NCBI GenBank assembly: GCA_022836615.1
Contig: MU405332.1
Coordinates: 1-64,000, forward strand
Direction of reading: 5' to 3'
Origin: Annulohypoxylon bovei var. microspora
Taxonomy: Eukaryota; Ascomycota; Sordariomycetes; Xylariales; Hypoxylaceae
DNA length: 64,000 bases
The first letter of the stretch is position 1. Every line of letters begins with the position of its first letter. The notes beneath the pieces are model-generated. The model made no database searches and had not been told where the DNA came from. It was given only the letters and a program-made list of their open reading frames with translations. Shown here piece by piece: positions 1 to 11,700 of the stretch. Made by a program: the position numbers and the translations under genes.

Positions 1-1430
1 TTATTTTAATAATGGCGTAAAACGCGAAAAACGATAAAATTATTTTAAATTAAAAATGTTTTTTATTATATTTAAAAGATTTAAAGCTTTTAATTAATTT
101 AATTTCGCAATGGTTAAAAAAGTATAAAAAAAAAACTAAATCCTTGGTTTAAGTCCATTAAAATAAAAATAATTTATTTTAAATGTTTTTAAATAAATAT
201 AATATATTTAATTAAATATTAATTTTTAATATAATATTATTAAAATTATACGTAAAAATAAAATTTAATTAAATTAATACGAAAAGTATATATATTTATA
301 TAAAGGTTTATATAAATAATAAAATATTATTAATATAATATAAATAATAACTAATAAAATCATTAAATACGTTAAAAAAATGGATAAGTTATTTTTAAGG
401 GAAAAACTAAGCTATGTAATTAAATTTATTAATATAAAATTAACACTTTAAATACATAAGGTCCCTATTTTAAAAACATAAAACCTGAATTTTTTATATT
501 TATACGGACCATCTTGTAACGCCTTAAGTTTGAATTTTATACATTATAAACTTTTATTTAATTTTTAATATTATTGCTCGTTTTGTTACCTTTAATTTAT
601 TTCCTTAACCTTTTAACCTTAGGTATTAGCGGTTGCGTGCTTTTGCTTGGCGCGCTGGTGCGCGCCTTGCAAAGCCCTTTCGCCGCTAATACGGGGCACC
701 CGTACAATCCCCAGGATCACTTTTATCTCCGGCCCCTCATCCCCGGCCTTTTATCCCCGGCCCTTTATCTTCGACCTTTTATCCCCAACCCTTTATCTCT
801 AGCCCTTTATTCTTGGTTTTTTATTTTTAGCTTTTTAATTTTTTTAACCTTAAACTTTTTAACTTTTTTAATTTTAGGCTTTTTAACCCCTTTAATTTTA
901 AGCTTTTTAATCCCTGGTTTTTTAATCTTATTTTCGATTTTTAATTTTAATTTTTTATTTTTAATTTATAACCTTAATTATTAACCCCTTTAAATCTTAA
1001 CCTTGATTTTTTATTTTGATTTTTAATAACCCCGATCCTTAACAACCCTAATTCTTAGTTTTTTATTTTCGACCTTTTAATTTTTTTAATTTTAAGCCTT
1101 TTAATCTTAACCTTAATCCCTAATCTCCCTTAAATTTTTAATCTTTTTCTTTAATTATATAATTTATTTATATAAATAAAACCTTTAAAGCTTAAGTGGT
1201 ATCTTGAGTCTTTTGGTTTTATGTGGTTATTGTGCGTTTATGTAATCTTTTTTTTAAACTTTAAATAATTATAATTTTTTAAATAATTAATTAAAAATTT
1301 TTAAAAAATTAAAATCGAATTATTTCGATTTTATTATTAATTTTAAATTTTTTTTTATTTTATATAAAATATATAATTTAGTTTTTATTTTCGATTTTTT
1401 CGATTTTAAAAAATTATTGTATTAGGAAGG
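1..1430. repeat. AT-rich RIP-type block with decayed 14-bp satellite
   Basis: Extremely AT-rich sequence with almost no coding capacity. From about 728 to 1130 it holds a tandem array of roughly 14-bp units. The early copies are GC-rich (CCGGCCCTTTATCC type); later copies decay through C-to-T changes to TTAGCTTTTTAATT types. This is the pattern expected of RIP acting on repeats. The only long open frame here (574-984) is built from this low-complexity array and is not a gene. No transposase or reverse transcriptase remnant is readable. Confidence 0.75.
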
Positions 1431-1776
1431 CCGATATCTCCAAAAATGCCTTATTCGCGGAGATAACAGAGTTAAATTTTTATGATACGAAAAAAATCAC
1501 CCCGACATAATAACCCTCCTAAAGTTCGGGCAAACCCCTATTAGTGATCTGGAGACATAGCCCAAATCTGCCAGTCGACTGTGGCGCTAAGATCCTATTG
1601 ATATCTAATACGAGAAAGGAATGGTGCCACTGCGATTGCGCATTAAAGATCCTTTGGTGATGATGGTGATGATGGGCTGACCGTCGAGCAACATATGAGG
1701 ACTGGCCGGTCGCTTAGTTCTGCTCCGCGTCCGAGTCTTTGTGATCGCGTTCTAGGTTTACGGTCTTGCTCTTGTC
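1431..1776. other. Upstream flank of sedolisin gene
   Basis: Base composition returns to normal at about 1430, a sharp border with the AT-rich block. It contains no readable gene. It would hold the promoter of the protease gene that starts at 1777, but no specific motif was recognised. Confidence 0.5.
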
Positions 1777-3963
1777 ATGGCGATGAGGTCTTTTATTGGG
1801 ATACTGGCCGTGGGCGCCGCAGCCGTATCCTCCCACCCCGCGTCGACGGATCGACCCGTGGCTCATGAGCGTCGCAGCGCCCATCACGAAGTTTATTGGA
1901 ATAAGCTAGAACGGACCCCCTCCAGCGATGTTTTCGAGATGCGCATCAGTCTCAAGCAGCAGAACCTAGACCGAGGCTACGACCTCCTCATAGACGTGTC
2001 GGACCCGAAGTCCTCCAACTATGGAAAATACTGGAAGCCCGATGAGATTATTCAAATGTTCGCGCCGGCGGGGAATGCTGTCGAAGAGGCAAAGAATTGG
2101 CTAAGCTTGTCGGGGATTGGCGATGGGCGTGTTGCACTTGCTGCGAGCGGGGGCTGGCTCGCCTTTAATGCGACGATCGGAGAGGCAGAGAGGCTTCTCG
2201 AGACGGAGTACTGGCTTTACGAAGATGACGCGGGGCAGATGTCCGTGGGCTGTGATGAGTGAGAGAGCTTCGTCGGGACGGGTTTGTGCTGAGCTTCGTT
2301 GGCTAAGTCTAACAGGTACTATATTCCAGCTCAATTGAGAGAGCACGTCGACTTCGTATACCCGGGGGTTGTCATGGCCGATAGCAAGAGGCCGGGTAAC
2401 CTCGCGAAACGAAGTGGACGCTTGCCGAGGCAGAATAAGACTATCCGCCCAGGAAGGGTCACGAAACGTTAGTCGTCCAACTGCTCTGAAGTGGCAACGC
2501 CGGACTGCATCTCGAAGCTCTACAATATCCCGCCGGCAGATAAGGCGCATCCCAACAACTCTATGGGTATTTTCCAAAAAGAGTCGTGGTACCAAGAAAA
2601 GGACCTGGGCTTGTTCTTCGAAACGTATGCTCCTGGTATTCCTCAAGGTACTCGGCCGCAGAACTTGAGCATCGACCAAGTTGTCTGGCACTATGACGAA
2701 AATGACACCTACATCAGCTATCCCGACGAAGCAGACCTGGATCTTGATGTTGCGTACCCCATCGTCTACCCCCAGACGATCACGGTTTACTAAGTAGACG
2801 ACGAGTTCTATAATCTTTATTCGGCAAATGGTTATTTTGGCATCTTCAACACTTTTCTCGACGCTATCGATGGTGTAAGTTCTTATCAACTTGAGTTCGG
2901 TTCCGTAGGATAAATAGACTCACTAAGAATCTACCTACGGGAGGCAGTCGTACTGCAACTACTCGGCGTATGGCGAGACTGGCGACAGTTCTAAGTACGA
3001 CGCTGTCTATCCCGATAACCACAATGTCACCGTTCCTGGCCAGCCGGAACCCGTCGACCCTGGCACCTACAAGGGAGAGCGCATGTGCGGCGTATACAAA
3101 CCGACAAACGTCATATCCATGTCGTATTCGAGGGCGGAGTCGACCTATACCGCCAGTTATCAGATGCGACAGTGTAACGAGTCAGTCATAGACCTATTAT
3201 CCTGTCAAGGGGAATTCGAGAACTTAGGTGCTGACTAAATTTTAGGTGGATGAAGTTAGGCCTCCAAGGCGTGACTGTCGTAGCATCTTCGGGTGATAGC
3301 GGTGCGCTTGCGACTCGTCAATGTATGCCTGCTAACTATGGCTCCTTCTATGCATCCCACCCCGGAAAGTAATGCTCCCAGCCTTGTGTGTCGCAAGGCG
3401 GACTTGATGGCTGACCCTTGAATAGTTGCCCCTATATCACGTCAGTGGGTGCCGTGATGCTGCAGCCAAATGGCAGCCAGACTGTGACTAAGCTTGACGA
3501 GACATCCTGGGCCTCGTCTGGCGGGTTCTCGTGGTCTTTTCAGAGACCAGACTATCAGCAGACGGCTCTCTCGACTTACTTCGCAGAGCACGACCCAGGC
3601 CGCTCGAGCATGTATAACAGCTCTGGGAGGGGTTTCCCGGACATCTCAGCCATTGGTAAGAATGTCGCCGTGGCCGTGTTAGGTAAGCTAGACGTCGCCG
3701 ACGGAACATCCGCCGCTACGCCATTAATCGGTGCCTTGTTTAACCGAATCAACGAGGAGAGGCTGGCCGCGGGGAAGTCTACTATAGGATTTGTGAATCC
3801 CGTTCTCTATTCCAATCCCGATATGTTCGATGATATCACGACCGGTGATAATACGATTTGCGACATCGAAGGTTTCCAGGCCGTGGAGGGTTGGGATCCT
3901 ACGACTGGGCTAGGGACCCCGGATTACTCGAAGCTGTTAGAAGCTTTCATGGCCCTGCCATAG
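1777..3963 (+). pseudogene. Sedolisin (S53) tripeptidyl-peptidase-like protease, two nonsense codons
   Basis: Secreted serine-carboxyl peptidase of MEROPS family S53 (fungal TPP/aorsin type). Five exons fit with consistent phases: 1777-2258, 2316-2874, 2948-3180, 3246-3368 and 3426-3963, about 645 codons, normal for the family. The N-terminus has a signal peptide and a pro-kumamolisin domain. The catalytic region keeps the Glu/Asp motif (DEADLDLD), the oxyanion Asp (SSGDSG) and the nucleophile Ser (DGTSAATP). Two in-frame stops interrupt it: TAG at 2470-2472 and TAA at 2791-2793. Each reads as CAG or CAA with C changed to T in a CpA context, the preferred RIP context. The gene lies about 350 bp from the RIP block. 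All else looks intact, so inactivation seems recent. A sequencing error or readthrough are the alternatives. Confidence 0.8.
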
Positions 3964-4348
3964 AATTCATATTCATCTAACGCTAGAAATGACATTCGGA
4001 GGTAGAATAGACATTGATGATCTCGCATTAGCAAGATTATACAACGATAATAATCGAAGACTTTGCGTTACGGCGTAGATCCGTCCGGTGTAAGGATTAG
4101 AAAAGCGGATAAGCTGTTTTTTTGGTCTTGACATCCAGGTCTGGCTCCAGGGACCTATACCTTTTACCTGGGGAAAGGTACCTAAAGATGAGGGTAAGGG
4201 TGAGAGTCAGATGAGTCACATGTTTCCGTCCCAGGCCAGGGGGTTAGGTAATTGATGCGAGGATAAAATTAACTGTGCCTAATTGACGGCTCGAGATAAA
4301 CTACACCACGTTATTAAATATTATCTGCCGTCGATGTCCACGATACGT
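3964..4348. other. Convergent intergenic region
   Basis: It lies between the 3' ends of the protease gene (+) and the TMEM19-like gene (-). No gene, repeat or RNA was seen. Confidence 0.5.
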
Positions 4349-5440
4349 TCAGGCCTTCAATATACTATCCAAAGGAACTTCCCAGTACCAACCGGCTAGA
4401 GCCATCGCGCTTACGCTCATTGTAAAGGCCATCAAGAAGTTGACGTCGTTATTATCCAGCAAGTCCAATCCGCTCTCGGAAACGCGTGTAGGCTTGAGGT
4501 CGCCAAAATGGGAACCGCGATGCTTATCTTTCGGATCGTACGGACTCTTGGTAGCGGAAGCGTCGTCGCCCTTAGGTGTCGGTTGTTTCTCAACAGCGCC
4601 GGCATCTTTCAAGGAGGTCAAGACGCGGACGCCGCCTTCGCCCTCGACGATCTTCCCGGAACGCACGTCCCGTACGCTCCTTTGAAACCAACCTCCTAGC
4701 AAACTGTCCAAGAGACTTCCTAGTGCGCCCCAAATAGTTAATCCCCAAGCTAGTGTGGCCTTTTGGTTCATAGTCCAGCTTTCGCCGCCACCTATTTTAC
4801 CCTTAGTGTCCTCGCCACAGAAGGGAAGAAACATTAGAGCCGCAGCCACAGTAATCATAGACCCCAAGAGTCCGGCGACCAACCCCCAAACTGTGACGCC
4901 ACCGTTCGTGCCTCGCGGGACTTTTCGGAGTGACCAGGATGTGATCAGTCTCGGAGCGCTTCGTGACAAGATGCCTAGCTCGGAGGAGAAGGTATCAGCG
5001 CTCACGGCAGCATAATTGGCAATGATTCCGACGACAAGAACATCGCCGCCCCATCTATAGCAGAACGAGCCTTGTGGGATCTCCCCGTGAGAGACAACGG
5101 TGTCGCGCCGTACGTGGAGCTGATAGGCATGTAGGAGCGTCAAGATAGAGGCCATCAACGAGTTGGCGAGTACCTGGACGTGCGTCCTCGGGCCCTCGCC
5201 TCCGGTGCTTCCCTGGGAATGTAAGGTGAGGCCTGCCTTAACATCTGCCTTGATCTTAGTGACGCGAGTCCCCGCTAGGAAGAACACGCAGAGTAGGACG
5301 AAAGGTAAATTCCAAGGATGGACGGCGTGCGCGATAGCAGTCAGAGCGGCGGCGAAGATGCCGAGCGGCGTAAGCGAATTGTGCGAGTAAGCCCGATAGA
5401 CGAGCGCCAGCGTGGCTGGGACGGCGATGATTGCTTTCAT
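4349..5440 (-). CDS. TMEM19/DUF92 family integral membrane protein
   Basis: Intronless 363-residue protein with about six hydrophobic segments. It has the DUF92/TMEM19 layout: an N-terminal pair of membrane helices, then a cytosolic insertion. A conserved block around residues 130-180 contains GSFCYRWGGD, a stretch with NYAAVSADTFSSELG, and PRGTNGGVT. The Asp-Thr-Phe-Ser-Glu segment followed by Gly-Thr-Asn-Gly-Gly-Val-Thr is the family hallmark. Plant and bacterial relatives include VTE6-like phytyl-phosphate kinases; the function of the fungal members is not established. A second insertion (about residues 270-310) is charged and likely disordered. The start is the first ATG of the frame. Confidence 0.82.
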   Translation of the reverse strand: MKAIIAVPATLALVYRAYSHNSLTPLGIFAAALTAIAHAVHPWNLPFVLLCVFFLAGTRVTKIKADVKAGLTLHSQGSTGGEGPRTHVQVLANSLMASILTLLHAYQLHVRRDTVVSHGEIPQGSFCYRWGGDVLVVGIIANYAAVSADTFSSELGILSRSAPRLITSWSLRKVPRGTNGGVTVWGLVAGLLGSMITVAAALMFLPFCGEDTKGKIGGGESWTMNQKATLAWGLTIWGALGSLLDSLLGGWFQRSVRDVRSGKIVEGEGGVRVLTSLKDAGAVEKQPTPKGDDASATKSPYDPKDKHRGSHFGDLKPTRVSESGLDLLDNNDVNFLMAFTMSVSAMALAGWYWEVPLDSILKA

Positions 5441-5857
5441 CGCGAGGATTTAGATTCTTCAAGTTCTCCTATGGTCTAGTTGGATATTTGAAGCACCGCT
5501 CTGGCCTGATTGCCTAGGTAGATAAATAAATACTTGTGGTCTCAAGTGAGAAGCTGATCGAAGGTGACTGAGTGAGCGTGAGCGATGGGATGTGGAGAAA
5601 TAATGCTCACCTGTTTACCGGGCTGCTGTACCACCTGGCACTAGGGTTATTGCTTTTATCAATATCGATAAGATAAGAGCTTTTGTGTGTCTTAAAATAG
5701 AAATACGTACCTCAATTGTAAGGAAGGTCCGTAGATGACGTCAAGGTAATACGTACAGTATCGTACGGAGTATGCCGCATCGGAGATAGCTAAGCGGACA
5801 AGAGCTACCTAGTAGTGAACTTTCATTAATTATTCTATAACTATAATTACTAGGTAA
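5441..5857. other. Intergenic region upstream of TMEM19-like gene
   Basis: Divergent or promoter side of the TMEM19-like gene, ending at the target site (GTAA, 5854-5857) of the small LTR element. No gene is seen. Confidence 0.5.
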
Positions 5858-5957
5858 TGTGGGGTGGTCAGGTGACCAATGAGATATAAGGGTTATTCCT
5901 GTGTTTTAGATCAAAGTTTAAACCTAAGAAAAACAACAACGCTTTACCCACCTGATA
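5858..5957. repeat. Left LTR of TRIM-like element
   Basis: 100-bp direct terminal repeat beginning TGTGGGGTGG. It is identical to 6710-6809 except for the C-to-T change at 5956. Confidence 0.82.
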
Positions 5958-6709
5958 TCTTGATGAGAGCTGCACGATTTCGAACTGGTAGACCTGCACG
6001 TTTAATCCCATTGCGGGGCGCTGGCCCTTGACAGGCTGTTGTTTCTAACTGGTTGTTGTTTCTGACTTTTACTGGCCGTTTATTGAAGAACCTGATTAAT
6101 TACCGACGAGTGTTTCCTCCCTCCCTCCTTATGAACTGGAACTGTAACAAACTGGCAGCAATGAACTACCAAGAACTGAAGATGAACAACTGGAACTAAG
6201 CCTGTTGGGGCTTCGGAAAAAAACATGAATTAATCAGACGACGATCCATTTTGGGACCAAGACCACACCCTATTCAACTACAATCCGATAATCACCAAGC
6301 GATTCACATCTAAGCTTACGTTTTCTGTTGTTGTTTCGGTTTTTCCCTCGTTTTCGTTGTTTCGTCGGTTGAGACCGCCTCGCGGAGCGCTTTCGCCCTG
6401 AGTTCGGCCAGGACGCGGTTCCCCGATCGTGTGGGCTACGACCAACCATAGCTGGAATATACCTGAGCCGAGGTGACTGGGTGGTTGGGATGACTGTGGT
6501 CTGCAGTGTATTGTGTGGTGGCTGTTTGTTCTGGTGCATGCGTGCCGTAGCTATCAGTGGTGGGGCAGAGATCGGTTGAGGTTGGTCAAACCTGGTGGGA
6601 TGGCGAATAGGAGTGAGATTCTGGGCAGTAATGGATGGCGGCAGCGACGATGGGAATGGCTTCTGGGTTTGGTTTTGAGGGCGTTGCCCTCAAGGGAGTA
6701 TGGGCCGAG

Positions 6710-6809
6710 TGTGGGGTGGTCAGGTGACCAATGAGATATAAGGGTTATTCCTGTGTTTTAGATCAAAGTTTAAACCTAAGAAAAACAACAACGCTTTACC
6801 CACCTGACA
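6710..6809. repeat. Right LTR of TRIM-like element
   Basis: 100-bp copy with an intact TG...CA boundary. It ends 53 bp from the stop codon of the cutinase gene, so it may supply or alter that gene's 3' processing region. Confidence 0.82.
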
Positions 6810-6862
6810 GTAATCTATAGACGTCTATAGTTTCTAATTAGGAAAACTTTATAACGCCAATT

Positions 6863-7913
6863 CTAACCCTGATATACGCGGATCAGATCATCGACGGCCG
6901 TCTTGACCGTCCCGTCGATCCCGTACCAGAAATGTTCTGGCGTCAGCATCCAGCGTCTTAGATGACCTGAGACGATGTCCTTTCCGAGTTGAGTGATTTG
7001 GTCTTTGGCTTGCTTCGGGAGCTCCACCATCAAGTCCGCGAGCGCTTCTTTCTGTGCGTCGCTCATATGTGTCGAGTCCACCTCTTTCCATATAGCCACG
7101 AGCCTGTCAACGAACTTAATAGGGTTGCTCGGGAAGTCCTCCGTGACGTCGGTGCATAACGGATCTGGTGTCGTCTTCTCGCAGTACGATAGTAGCGCGG
7201 TGCCTTGCGGTATTTCCGGATAGCTGATGGTATCTTGCCAGATGCCGACCGGGTCACCGAAGACTCCCAGTGCGATAACGTTGGCTGCCGCATTACCAAG
7301 TTCACCCATCGATTTATGGGCACACAGCGCGCCTTGACTATTATCGAGTGCGTTAATTATGCTCTTATAGTGATAAAAGTTCATTGGGTAGGTAATAAGT
7401 TTCCAACTTACCTCCACCCCCAAACGGCAATCTTGGAATTTGGGCAGTGAGAATTGTATGTCTGCACCGCTGATCCTAGGCCCTTCGCACAACTATCCGA
7501 TCCCCCTTCTATGACATAGCCAGCTAGATCGGCCGAGTAATCGTTGGTACTGACGCCCTGCATGGCTATCTTGATACCTGATGACTGGCCGGCTAGTGCG
7601 TCATGAAACGGGCCACCGACCCAAGGTCCGAGGTTTCTAGATTGCTTTCGTCAGCACGGCAAGACTCCGCTGTGGCTTGCTACTCTTACCCTTCATCAAA
7701 GGTTCCTCGAGCGAAGATTACGGCAAGGTCAGCACATTCCGCGCCCTGAACTCCGTTAAGTACGGGGTCCCAATCATCGACGGAAACTGCTGAGTCGCGA
7801 CTATGTATGATCGCTACAGCAGACACGGGCGATACCAAAGAGAGATATATGGATGTCGCTAAGCCGGACAAGACGGCGCATCTCGGAATCGCATTCGTGG
7901 CTATAGACAACAT
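6863..7913 (-). CDS. Cutinase family secreted esterase (CE5)
   Basis: Alpha/beta-hydrolase of the cutinase family, about 307 residues from three exons: 7690-7913, 7412-7636 and 6863-7337. Introns at 7637-7689 and 7338-7411 have good GTAAG donors. The N-terminus is a secretion signal ending near VSPVSA. The core starts CADLAVIFARGTF. The nucleophile elbow is GWSQG (Ser), the acid is the Asp in DPLCTD with its disulfide Cys, and the His lies in SGHLRRW near the C-terminus. The protein is longer than classical cutinases (about 200-230 residues), with an extra helical segment before the catalytic His, as in cutinase-like esterases. Expected role: extracellular hydrolysis of cutin or similar ester polymers. 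It sits 53 bp from the TRIM element and next to the CYP505 gene. Confidence 0.88.
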
Positions 7914-8728
7914 TGTCGTAATATGACCTTAGCAGTACTAGGTATATTGGATAGTAACAACAGGAATTCAGTGAAAGTTTACTGAACTTATTCCAACCCT
8001 TTAAGATAGTACAGGACACAGAATGTCTTGCTGATATATAGGTAGGCAAATGCGGTCCATGGCAGACGGCATCATATGCTGGGGATTCCATGAAACTTCG
8101 TGTTTTATCCAATGATCGTACGGCATTGTGGTTAAACAAGCAAGTCAGGGAGCCAGATCCCTCGCCGCGTCCTTTACACGCCGACGCCTCTGTAAGTGGA
8201 TACCGAACCACTATATGCCGAACACCTTCCTAAATGACAGCGACTGAATATATTATTTTACGGACGAACTAAGGCGATCTGTTTCGCGCTCGCCGATTGA
8301 TATCCATGTTATTCTACTCTTTTCGCACACCCGGATACCCGGTCGGCCAGTTCGTTTAATTAGACATCGATGTCTTTTAATAGTATCCGAGTGATGTTGG
8401 TACTTTACACAATTAATTCCTTGCATACATGCGAATCTAACCATGCTTTTGCCTCGTCTCGACGTTTTAATAAAGAACTTTAACCACCGTTGAAATAAGG
8501 GTATTATTTTCTTACTCAGAACCTTCTCTAACCACGAACACATATTTAGGTCGGTACATACATATTCAGGTCATCATATTTCCTGGCTAGCATTTTCGAA
8601 GTAGTCTATTTTCTAAAATCTAATAATCTAATAATCGAGCTGAGAATACGTCTAACAAATTACCATCCTACGTCCCAATTGAAAAGCCTCACTATCTACC
8701 GGTACCCATGTAGCTATTTAATAGCATC
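7914..8728. other. Intergenic region, cutinase/CYP505
   Basis: Promoter region of the cutinase gene and 3' flank of the P450 gene. No gene, RNA or repeat was recognised; minus-strand open frames here are short and have no family features. Confidence 0.45.
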
Positions 8729-11700
8729 CTATTCAAATACGTCAGTGGCGTATCTGACGTTTCTCGACTCGTCCCACCACTTTTGTACGTCTTCGTCGCT
8801 AAGACGCTCGCCTCTCGACTTTGCATCTTCCTGCCTTATCTTCTTGACGACGTTTTCAACCCCCTTACTAACTCGTCGCGAACCGCAGACATACAGTTGT
8901 GCTCCCTTGTGCCATAGCTCTAGGAAATGGCGGCGGTCAGCCCACAGGCGGTCTTGGACATATTTGCAACCACCTGACCGGTCGGGTGTTCTGCTGAAAG
9001 CTCGTCTGAGCGTAACAGCCCCAAGCTTTTCCCATTTCGCCAGCTCATCTGCGTACAAGTCGTCCTTTGTCGGCTCTCGGCAGCCGTGGTACAACACTGC
9101 CGGGGCCAATTTGCGACCCGACTGGATCATTACCGCACGGTCTTGGATAAAACCGTGGAAGGGGGCGATTCCAGTCCCGGCCGCAACAAGGATCAAAGGC
9201 GTTTGTTCCGGAGTCGACGGCAAGTGAAAGGCCGCGTGCGATGGTCGCACGGACACGCGAAGCCTGTCGCCCACTTCGAGACTTCCCAGATAAGAACTTG
9301 CGACGCCGACATAGTCACCGTGGCCGGAGTTCGCCCGCCCTGAGATAAGTGAGAAGCTGATGGAAACAATCGACTGGTCCTCGAGAGGAGAGGAGGATAT
9401 CGAACTAGGGATAGGTTATTACTCGAGTCTCGTAAACTGCTATTTTGTAAGGACTTACTATTGACGAACGCGCATTTGCGGCAGCATCGCCAGAAAACTT
9501 CCCAGGGGTAGATTGACAGAGGGGTAGGTTTCTAGCAGATCGAGGATCGACACCCGCTTTGCGATAATCTCGGCGTCGTAACTATCAGAGGCCAGATTCT
9601 TCAACGCGTTGCGCTCATCCTCTCTGTCGGCTACATCCGCCAGTGTGAGGATGGTCCTCCGGGTGGCTGGCTGCGCAAGCTCGACAAAGCCACTTAGCAT
9701 GGTGTAAGCAGGAACCAGCTCGTTCGTAGGCAATCTTGTGCCAGCCCCTTCGATTTTGATGGTCGCATCCCACTAGAGTTCGTGAGGTTAGTCGGTGAAG
9801 TTGAGAAATCGGGTTTCGGATATCAGATGATAATAAAGAAAGTTCGGCAGTAAGTAGTCAAGGAAAGGGATTACTTACCGACAATCCAAATTGACGCATA
9901 GCTCGTTGAACCGTGTTCTTGGGGTTTACCGGTAGGATTGTTAGATAGTCCCCAGGCCTATATGTTACGCCAGGAGGAAGTCGAATCTCGACATGCTTCT
10001 TCGCGGGTTCTCCGTCCGCGGTGAGCATTCGTGTCGCCAGGACTGTACCTTCTTCCGCATCGTTCTTCTGTATGGACGAGCGCATATTCGACACCTGCAC
10101 TTTCAAGGGGGCAAGTTTTGTTTCCTGCGGCGATACCCCCCCTTTCTTAGCGCGCAACGCGTCTAGAGCTGGCCAGAGCACCTACAACAGTCAGCGCGGA
10201 AGAAACGGTGGGAGGCAACCGTGTTTCGATGAAGGGTTTGAGCGGTTGCACTGTATGAACTTCTAATTGATGCACTTACGTTGTCTTCCCAAGTCTCGAA
10301 AGAGACGAACATATCCTCTCCGGCGGCGTCTGCGAGACCTAGTTCCGCGATCTTCGTCGCACCAAGCTCCTCGAGTTTCGTATCCACCAGCTTCGGAATC
10401 CGGTGGAATGTCTTCGTCCAGTCGTGATGGCCGCATCCGAAGACCGCGTACGACGAATCGCGGAGAAATGACTTATCTTTTATGCTATTGATCCAGGAGA
10501 CGAAGTGGGCGGCATTGTCTGGGGGTTGTCCTTCGTAGCTTGCCGTGATGACGACGATAGGCTGGTCTTTAGGAAGCTTCTCTACGGCTGCATCCATGCA
10601 GTCTAGAGTAGATGCTACATAGCCGTGCGATGCCGCATCCATGGCTAGGCGTTGCGCCATAGACTCGCAGGTCCCACTGTTCGAGCCGTAAAGAACAGTC
10701 ATATGTTCACCTTTGGCATCGTTGTTAAAGGTGCCATTCTTTGCAGGAGCTTTCTGCTTGCCCGAAACCATCTCAGTTCCGGCAAGTCGATGTTCAAGCT
10801 GGACGGGGTCTAATCCGTCGCGCAGTATAGCCCTGACAAAGAACTTATCGGGCTTGATAGTCAGTGCCTGCTTATGGCTTAGCTCGTAGTCTGCGTCGGC
10901 TAAGACGAAGTTGAAGTTCTGGAAGAGTATGGCCATAACAAGCACGGCCTCCTGCCATGCAAATGGCCGGCCAATGCACTACAAATTTGGTTCAGCTACT
11001 ATTATAAATTGTAGTTTTACTGGACGAGCTCGTCGCAGGGTATTACTTACCGCCCTAGAGCCGTTACCAAAGGGTTTCCACGCGTTGCTTGGTAGCTTGT
11101 TAAAGTTCTCGTCCAGCATTCTTTCTGGCTTGAAGCTCAAGGGGTCGTCGTAGACCGCCGGGTCAAGGTGCGCCTTGGAAAGAAAACAGTTGATGAACTC
11201 GCCCTTTTTCACTTCATATTTCCCAGCAATCAAGGTATCCTCGAGAGGACAGGCACTGAAAATTGGAATAGGCGAGTCCAGGCGTAGTGTTTCTCGGAGA
11301 ACCTGGTTTGATCAGCCCCAATGTTTAGAGCAAGACCGTACGGCCTAGAAAGGTTTAACATACCGCAGCGATATATGGGAACTTTTGAACATGCTGTACT
11401 GTTATAGCCTCTTTGCCTAACACTTCGTCAACCTCTTGTTGCACCTTTCGGTAATCGTCGGGATTTTTCAGAAGTCGATACTGTAACACGGTGAAAGATT
11501 AGCTACCTAGCCATATAGTGGAAACTAGGAGGATCACGCTGAGAAGATATAACTTACTAGAGCATATGATAGGGTTCCGGATGTCGTCTCATGCCCCGCG
11601 ACTAAGAAAGTGATGAGGTTGTTAATGATTGACTGGTCACTCATCTTCTCCCCTGTCAGCGAGTCCCGCCCCTTCAACATGGCAGAAAGGAGATCATTTC

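Larger units (their letters stand above)
5858..6809. mobile_element. TRIM-like small LTR retroelement (952 bp)
   Basis: Two direct 100-bp terminal repeats, 5858-5957 and 6710-6809, both start TG. They match at 99 of 100 positions. The single difference is at 5956, where the left copy ends TGATA and the right copy ends TGACA, so only the right keeps the canonical TG...CA boundary. That change is a CpA-to-TpA transition. A 4-bp direct duplication GTAA flanks the element (5854-5857 and 6810-6813). The 752-bp interior encodes no recognisable gag or pol; the only longer open frame (6270-6539, minus) is basic and low in complexity. The structure fits a terminal-repeat retrotransposon in miniature, which would depend on an autonomous partner. 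A clear tRNA primer-binding site was not identified. Confidence 0.8.

Noticed and set aside
574..984. 136-codon open frame in the AT-rich block
   Set aside because: Encoded by a decaying 14-bp tandem repeat; leucine/phenylalanine low complexity, no family features.
2101..2889. 262-codon minus-strand frame across the sedolisin gene
   Set aside because: Antisense shadow; the plus strand shows S53 motifs with consistent intron phases.
6270..6539. 89-codon minus frame inside the TRIM element
   Set aside because: Basic, low complexity, no gag or nucleic-acid-binding motif; not supported as a gene.
9412..9452. Apparent break in the CYP505 reductase domain
   Set aside because: A short intron (GTAAGT donor, CCCTAG acceptor) restores the conserved RQYSISSSP segment.
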